Of a stretch of DNA of 64,000 nt, positions 33,676 to 42,600 are shown piece after piece. Origin of the DNA: Aspidiotus rigidus (taxonomy: Eukaryota > Arthropoda > Insecta > Hemiptera > Diaspididae). Position numbers and translations under genes: made by a program. Below the pieces are notes generated by a model. That model saw nothing but the letters and a program-made list of their open reading frames with translations, did not search any database and had not been told where the DNA came from. The DNA lies in the NCBI GenBank assembly GCA_035079385.1, contig JAVHKY010000008.1, forward strand, positions 3,022,001-3,086,000. The letters run 5' to 3'. Each line of letters begins with the position of its first letter. Position 1 is the stretch's first letter.

Positions 33676-36600
33676 CTGGAAATAAAGTTAAGAATGCACA
33701 TTATACAGAATGGAGATAGATAAAAATTTTTTGACTATACAAGGTTGTAAATCAGGATTTCTTCTTTTTACAAAATATATGTATGTTGCAGCAGAAAAGT
33801 TCTCTCATTCTGCTGAAAAAAAAATAGGTATTTAGAAGATATATATTTTCAATTCACGAATGTAGACTAATCGAAGAATCGAAAAGGAAAAGAAATACGC
33901 CGTAACAGGGAAAAATTTTTTCGAGAGGTTTGAAAATTTTTGTGAGTCAGAATTCAGATTTGGTACACAGAAATCATTTATAGCTCGAACGTATAATGCA
34001 GAAAAATCTTGTTATCCTCTATTATCTCCATACCAGTACTAAATGTGTAGCATAGTTCATATAAATGCCAACGATTGAGGTTCAAATTGAACCATCATGG
34101 GATAAAATTAATTTATTTCTTCCATCCTGATGAAGTTTCTTAATTTGAAAAAACTGCACGCTTAAAATAGTTTAAAAACGCAATCGAAAGAGCGGAAAAA
34201 TATAGTAATTAATTCTTGTTCAATTCTTTCATAAGCTTGAAAATAATCGAACTGATGAAGTTTTACAATGAATCCTACGACACTTTTAAATAGCACAAAA
34301 ATAATTCGATAACACGAGAATACATTTCTAAATTAGAATAACACGAAATGAGAATAATAAGAAAAGAGACATAAAATCTTTTCGAAAGTAAAAACGAAAC
34401 AGATTCGTCTTATTTTGATAATCGTCGTAGATCCTTCGAGAGAAGAAGAGGAATAAAAAAAAATACTAAGACAACGAGACTGAGTTTCTAGAACGGAGGC
34501 AGATCTCATGTCGATTTCAACACAAAGTAGAGAACTAAGAAGGATTTTTGTAAATTTATGGCTAGGGAGTGAAATCAGAAATCTTGTCTACAACCTTGTC
34601 AGTAGTCTTTTATGCTGCGAAATAAAATTTTACCCAAGAAATGCAGCGCAACAGTAAACCATGAACATACTCGTTCCGGCGTTTACGGACAATGTGTAGC
34701 CGAACATACCCAAAACTGCGAATGCGTACACAATTAACGTAGTTTCTCTGAAAATAAGAAGAACAGAAATTATAACGTACACCTGATCACGTAATCAACT
34801 TCTTTTTTTTTTTTTTTTTTTTTTTCTTTTTAGAATAATTAACGCGTCAATGTGTCATAGAAGGTATTTTTCAACTATCAGCTTTCGTTTGTGAGGAGAA
34901 TCAACAAAGTTTTCAAATTCTATCCTTCCTCCCCACTTCAAAGAAGTCCATTAAGACAGATGAATCGAAAAAAATAGACTGCGTGCAGGGCCGTCGAGAA
35001 GACGCTATTGATGGAAACCTCGTTAACTCATGCTCCCTTTTCTCGAGAAAAAAATACTTTTTTGGCGATCATATTGACTCAATAAAATTCTACCGATCAT
35101 ATCGACTTTCAACCTGTCTAGCTCGGTATGATGAACCTCCACCAGTATTTCTTGACTTTATGTCAGGTTAACTAGCTCACGGGCTCACTCGCATTCGAGG
35201 TTGCAGGAAAAAAAAAACAACAAAACGTGTTTTTTTCAGTTTAAAACAGATGTTGGTTTTTAATTCCTGTTCAAAACACGTTTTAAACACATTTTGATTG
35301 TTTTAAACATCGGTTTTGAACATTGTTTAGAACAACGTTCTAATTTTTTTTTTTACTTTTTCAACCGTGGAAAAATGATCAAATACATATATTCATTTTT
35401 ACTGGAGAATAATGATGAAAATATGGAAAAGAACAAGGTTTTTAATGTTTTTCAATGTATTAAAAAAAAAAAGTTGAAAAAAAAAAAAAACACGTTTCAA
35501 ACATAATATTTCTGTTTAAAACACAATTTTGATTTTTTTGTGTGTTTAAAACATGTTTTAAAAACGTTTTAAAAATTGTTTGTTCATAACATTGCAACCT
35601 TGCTCGCCGCACTATTCGGACCAGCCATCCGCTAGGAGCGTTACAATCGACAGAATTGAAAACAAGGGAAGATTTTTCCATTCAAATGTTCTGTGAGTAA
35701 TCTCATAATAACTCGGGAACAAAGTAATTTAGAATAAAAATGGATTGCGCGCAATGTCAACGTTGTCCGCCCCAAATTGGCCTAGTATAACTCCAATATA
35801 CTGTAACCAACCAGGGTTGCCAAGGTTTAAGCAAACAATGTTTAAAACGTGTTTGAAACATGTTTTAAGCACACAAAAAACCAAAATTGTGTTTTAAATG
35901 GAAATATGTTTAAAAACGTGTTTTTCTTTTCGTTTTAAACTTCTTTTTTTTTCTTTCAATACCTACATTGAAAAACATTAAAAGCCTCGTTCTTTTCCAT
36001 CATTATTAATTATTCTTCACTCGAAATTAATATTTGACAATATTTCCAGGGTTGAAAAGGTAAAAAAAATAGAACGTTGTTTTAAACAATGTTCAAAACC
36101 AATGTTTAAAACATTCAAAATGTGTTTAAAACAATAGTTAAAACTCCAAAAATGTGTCTCAAACTATAATTGCATTATTTAAGACGGTTTTAAACAATAT
36201 TTAAAACATTTAAAACATTTAAAACATGTTTTAAACTAAAAAAAACATGTTTTTTGTTTTTGAGAAAAATTGTTTTTTTTTTTGGCAACCCTGACTGTAA
36301 CTTGAGCTAACTAGCTTTCAGAGGGTCACTCACTCCGCTCGTTTGTTGCTTCCTCAGCCTGGTGTCCGTCTATAGCCTACTGTATGTTAAATCTAGGGCT
36401 ACAAAGGTAGCAAAAGCCGAAATTTCTTTCAAGTTTATAAAGTAGGTCACAGTTACTGATGACTTCATCAAACGTGACGCAGTTTTTCCAAGAGTAATCC
36501 CAGTCAAAACCCGTCAACTTATTTGTGACATTTTTTCTTGATAGTTTTTCCAGTAGTCCCAGTCTTATATCATCTGTTAAATGGTTGATACTCTGGTAGT

Positions 36601-39600
36601 ATGCCTTGCTGAAACAACTATAGCGGTGGAGAGCAGATTAAACTAGGGCCTTGTGACAGTGACGCGTTGGATTGAGTCTGCGTAGGAAAGACGGAGGCCT
36701 TATGGTTCCCGTTCAGTCCATCCACCTTTTACTTGCACGGTGTGGAAATCACGATCAAGAAGGTGTTGAAATACCTGGGCATCTGGTTTGATTTAGAGCT
36801 GAGCTTCAGGCAGAATCCCCTGATGACAGCGGAAAGGGGAGGCAGGGGGAGGGTGGTGAACTACCTAAGCCGCCTGATGAAGAACCTGGACTACGGTCAG
36901 CTGAACTTTCACCTGACACAGTCGTTATAAGAGGTCATGCTGTTTCAACAAATACCTTCAAGAGAAGTCAGGGAAAGTTGAGCAGGCAACATGTTCGCAC
37001 TGCAATCAAGGACGGGATACTGGACCCGAGCACACTTTACTCGAATATGAGGTGTGGAGACGTGAGCGGAGCAAACTTACGACAGACTGCAGTCAATAAA
37101 ACGTTTGCTCCGAGTAGCCTGGTAGCCAGAAGCGTGGAACTAGATGTTGGCATTCAAAGCCACAGTTATGAAGAAGAAGATGGATATGGAATGAAATGGG
37201 TAAATGCCGAACCATGCTATATCCTACTGAACACTGTGTACCATCCACATACAGATGACATTCTACAGGAAAACAAAGAAGCATAGGGACTTGAAGAAAG
37301 ACTCTAGGTTGCGTCTGGTGTGTGTACTAATGTTTGCATACCAGGAGGCACTGCAACTTGGCGGTTATCAAGAACAGGGGATTTCGCCGAAGAGATTCTT
37401 CCAACACCGAAGTTATACTCGAAAGGGTCGATACCAACGTTGGAAGAAAAAAAAGTGATGCCCACATAACGCGTACTTACTCCACCATGTGGAGGACGGG
37501 TGGAAGGACATACGATACACACGATATGCTAACTAGCTGAAGAGCTAACGGACGTAATCGCTGCTTTTAGTCCAGTATAGCTTATGATACTGACAGGTCT
37601 AGAATCAGAAAATGTAGAACTAGCTTTGAGATTAGAAATCTCATATAGTCCTAGTATAGCCTGGCCTAGTGTAAAGGAAGTAGCAAAGGTCGAAATTTTT
37701 TCAAATACCTTAAGTAGGTCAAGGTCACTGATGACGTCATCTAGCGTGACAAAGAACCGTGACGGTTTTCCCAGGTGTAGTCCTAGTCAAAAACCTGTCA
37801 AAAATCCAAGAATAGTCCCAGTCTTACAAGCCAATAAAATGTTGGTTCAAGTTCATTGTTGTCCTTGCTCGAGGATGTTTGTGATGGTTATTTCTTACAG
37901 GAAGGATTAACGTAAAATTCATTAGACTCTCACCAACCAGAAAGTTTTCCAAAGCCCTCATTAGAACCATAGTCCTCTTAAATGATTAATTTATTTATTT
38001 TGTCCTACTTCGAAAGAAATATTTCATGCTAATGATTTTTCACGAGCTTTACGACTGGTCTACACGTTCGATTGCACGGCAGATAGATACCTCGTAAAAG
38101 TCTACTCCTAAGCCCCCAGTATTGTACATTTTCGAGTAATTATGTCTACTCACTTGAACAGTCTTGTTTTATCTAAAATATAACCACAAAACACAGATCC
38201 TATCATTCCAACTAAAACTATGACTAGACCAATAACTCCGGCATCCTCTTGACCGTCCTGAAGTAAAATAAAATATACCAAACACGATTAGATCTTATAA
38301 TTTAATGACAAGAAAAGATTCGTTCTTCAGTTCCGTACTTACCGGAAAATGGCTTAATATCACTCGACTCAGCAGCGTCGAAATGGCGTAAAACACGCCA
38401 ACATTAATTCCGTAAGAAAGTAACAACAGAATATAGCCTCGATTCGTTAATAATCGCACAACCGAACTCATAAAAGAGCTATCCGTTTCTCCACATTTTT
38501 GGGCCGCCTGAGCCGGACTAGGAGGTAAATCTGGTTTGTCGTCGAAGACTGAAATCACAAATAGAATAATATAACATTTTCTTTTTCGTTTTTTTTTTTT
38601 TTTTGCTTCATTTCCCTAGTTGTGGTTTGAACTTTGACCATTTTAAAATACTCACATAAAATTACTAAAAACAATACTACGGTTGTGAACACAGCTACCG
38701 AATAATACATCCGTCTCAATCCATCAGCGATAACATCGTTACTCTCACTATATTTTACAAGAATAGGCGGGAAAACAAATCCCAATGCGACACCAACCTG
38801 GAACAATGACAAATAAGTGGATTACTCTCAAGTGTTGTACCACAAGACGAAGGTAAGACACACAATAGGTCATAATAAGTATCTTTCTAGAAAGCAGATG
38901 TGTAACTTAGGAGGAGCGTGTTGTTGTAATTGCAGGTAGAGAAGATGTTGAAGTGTGCAGGAGGATAAGGGTGCACTGAACGATGGGGTTGGAAGAGTAG
39001 AGTTCTTGTACAGCTTGGGGATTAGGAAAGCGAGTTATTTACTGGGAGAGGGGAGAGTGAGCAAGGCAAATAGTTCAGAATATAGAGGCCGAGTTTTCCA
39101 TACAGAAGAGCGAGACCTCACCATCGATAGAGAAAGCTTACCGGTTCTGGAAATCGGTTTGAATCCATCTGTGAGGCACAGGTTGTGAGAGGAATGTCAT
39201 AAGCTGCACAATTCTGGAAAGTCGGCCACGTCGAGAGGAATATGAGGTTTCGTGGTTGTCCAGGGTGGGGTAGATGATTCGATAGGAAGAAAGAGCTTAA
39301 ATTTCAGATTATCGTCGACATGTGTATAGAAAATTCTAATGAACGAAGTAGTGGGTTTTGGGAACTGAAAGAGGGAAAAAAGATAAGGAGTTGAGGAAGC
39401 TGGACCATAGACGCAAGAAAGTTGGCGGTATAAGCAACAATGAGCGGAGCTGTAGAGGAGGGCCACCAGACAAGGCTGGTGCGCAGAGCACCAAGGGCTA
39501 TGTATTGCATCCAGTAATTTTAAGGAAGAATTTCCTAGCCTGTCCGTAGATTGGGGAATCGTGGTCGAGTTGAAAGCGAATTAGAGAATTGTACAGCTGA

Positions 39601-42600
39601 AGGTGGAGCTTGCGACTCCAACCAGTGCGTGTGTGACATAGATATTTAAAGATATTCAGTGAGTTTAGACATTTGGCTTTCAAATCTCTGAAGTGAAATG
39701 CCCGCTGATCTGAAAGTTGTAGAGGAGGATTTGGGGGGGGGGGGGGGTGGGATGACTTTTATGGAATATAAGTAGTGCTCGAAAAACGAAATCCACGATA
39801 CGATGCGAGGTCCATGAGCAGTTTTTCTCGAGGGTGCGTTGGAGCAGACAAGTGGCTCGTTCTGGATTTGTAGAAACTAGAAAGACATTGAAATTATCTG
39901 CGAAAAGTCGTTTAGAGAGAGGTAATGGGGCACAGTTTATTAGATCGTTAATGGAAATGAGAAAAAGAGGAACACTCCGAACCTCTCCCTAAATAACGCG
40001 GAGGGAAGAATAGAGGTTTTGAATTCGGATCTACGAGTATCACGAGGAGACGATTGTTTGTTATTTTTCTTCATTCAATTCCCCTTTCATAATTTACTTT
40101 CTTTAGACTATCCCAAACTATTTTTTATCATCCCTTTTTCTTAATATTGAGTAAAAGGGAATGCGGATATTAAAATACCATTTTGTTAATTGTAACAAAT
40201 CGGCAAATAGAAAAGTTAGACAACAGACTATCACAGATTTTTCACAGAGGAGCTCTAGTTTATCTCAGGCCAAATGATTACGTACAAAAAGAAATGCTGC
40301 AGCTGCAATTTCTGACTTTTAGTACTGCTCCGTACGACTTATGGGTTAGATGAATGCATTCTAGAGAAACTTTGTATCTATCGTTACAAGGCTCGACTGA
40401 AAGTATTTTGTCAAAAGCAAAGTCTGATGACCTTAGAGAATAAAGGACAAATTTGCGGTGAACCGGTTCGGTCAAAGAGTCTGTTCCTATAGCATTTATC
40501 TCCAAGTGATCCGTTAGCTCATTCCGACCCACCACATCAAGCCCGATGCAAGCTGAACTGTTATCAGTAAATTTCTGGATCTCAATTCAACCAAGATACG
40601 AGCACCTTGTTGGAACATACGATGTGTCTGACGGGGCGACATTTTCAAAATAAATAATTTGTTGACAGAGAGTCTGTTCTTGGAAAAAATGCCCACCTTC
40701 CACTATCATACCTGGAAATTATGGCTCACGAGGTCTCCAATAGAAATCCGACTATTGTACTAGGAAAAAATTTAAATTCGACCTATGGGGAGGGATAAAG
40801 AGACTTGAAAAAATTTAGACAATGTATGAGGAAGAGCGAGGACTTGAAAATTTTGACCATCAATCTGAAGTTATCAGGGAAGGACTAGCAAAAACTCTGA
40901 CCACAAAGCATGAAATGAAAGAGGAGTGAATTATTGTCATGAGGGAGCAGTGGCTCCGACCCGTTCCAGGACTTTGAAAATGTTGAATTTCGAGCTTTGT
41001 ATACATGAAGGAAGAAAGGGCGTGAATTATACTCGCGAAGAGGGCTGAGACTCTTACTTACGTTAGGGATTAAGAAGAATTTTGATACTCGATATAAATC
41101 CCGAACAAAAAATTTCGAAAAATTTCGGCTATTGAGCTGTAAATGGGTGAGGGAGGGAGACTTGAAAAAATTTCGACCAAATAATTGATCCTGATCGAGT
41201 ATCGTAGTCGAAATAAAAACGTTCCCCATAAAACAGATTCCCTGTTGGCCTCAATTAACGCATATCGACTGAAAGAGATCCAGCAAGGAGCAATGCAAAC
41301 GAAGGGTGTGTTGGTTCCCTTTTAAGAAAAACTCGCCATAACTATTGTCGAGGGTACATCTTCAAAGATGCAGTCCGAATTAATTCTTTAGTCCGTCCTA
41401 ACCTCTAAAGTAGCGGCTTAGAAAGATATTTGGCCCAGATCCTTGTAGAGGCGGGGTTTGACATAATCAGGAGTCAACAGCAGGGCAGGGGAAGAGGTGG
41501 CTGGTCTTAACCAAACGGGTATAACGTTTTCAGAAGGTGACTTCATTAAAACGTGGCCTTATCAAATTGTGATGTCTTCGAGACGTTACCTACAAATTTC
41601 ATAGAAAGAGGAAATGAACGATTATTCGTTTGGCGGTTCCAAATTGAGTCCCATAAAATCATTTTTGGGCGAATCAAGGGTCGAGGTGTTAGGGGGTACG
41701 GTAAGAAATTCAGGTATTCTTCAACGGAGTTGAACGAAAGGTGGTAGGAACCTGTTTCATGGGGCACGTGGAATCAGAAAAATGTAGATTGTTACGTCAC
41801 AAGGCTGACCCATGACGTCATTAAATATTGACGTTACAGGCCCGGACTTTGGAGCTATATATAATAGACCAAGTTTTTTGTGATAACAAAATATCGATTA
41901 CAGTAGCAAAATTACCCAAAAATTCTCCAATCGCAAATTTGCTCCCATAAGAAGAGCACAGGGAGCAAAGATCAACATAAAATTAAACAAAAATGAAAAA
42001 GAATTAAGGAGAAAATAGTTCATTTTTGGAAGTCGATTACCTCACACATTATAAATATAAACTTCTCTCTCCTTAATTCGCTTTAATTTTTGTTCAATTT
42101 CATAATGATCTTTGCTCCCTGTGCTTTTCTTATGGGAGCAAATTTGCGATTGAAGAATTTGTGGGTACTTTTGCCCTTGTAATCGATATTTTGTTATCAG
42201 TTATCACAAAAAACTTGGTTTATATGAGGTGAACTTGAAAAACAACTGATTTATGACGTCATCAAACTGTGACGTCACAGGCCTCGCCTAAGCTGTATAT
42301 AATAGAAGGGGGACTCAGAAAAAAAGTTTGAGTGAATTTCTCCACTACATGGAAAAACATAGAATCATGTATATGTCTTTGGGTGTTCACATAGAAATAC
42401 AATATAAAGATATATCAATCTCGATCATATCGATATATCAGTCCCGTTACATCGATACATTGATCACAATTATACCAATATAACTGATCTTGTTTGTATC
42501 GAAATATTGATTTAATTTTATATTCGGCTGCGATAGTAGAATTAGGCTTCATTACAGGCCTATATTATAACCTAGTATAATATTTTGAGCTACCAGCTTT

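Noticed and set aside
39733..39747. G-quadruplex regulatory element
   Set aside because: A simple homopolymer inside a dead LINE; nothing supports a regulatory role.
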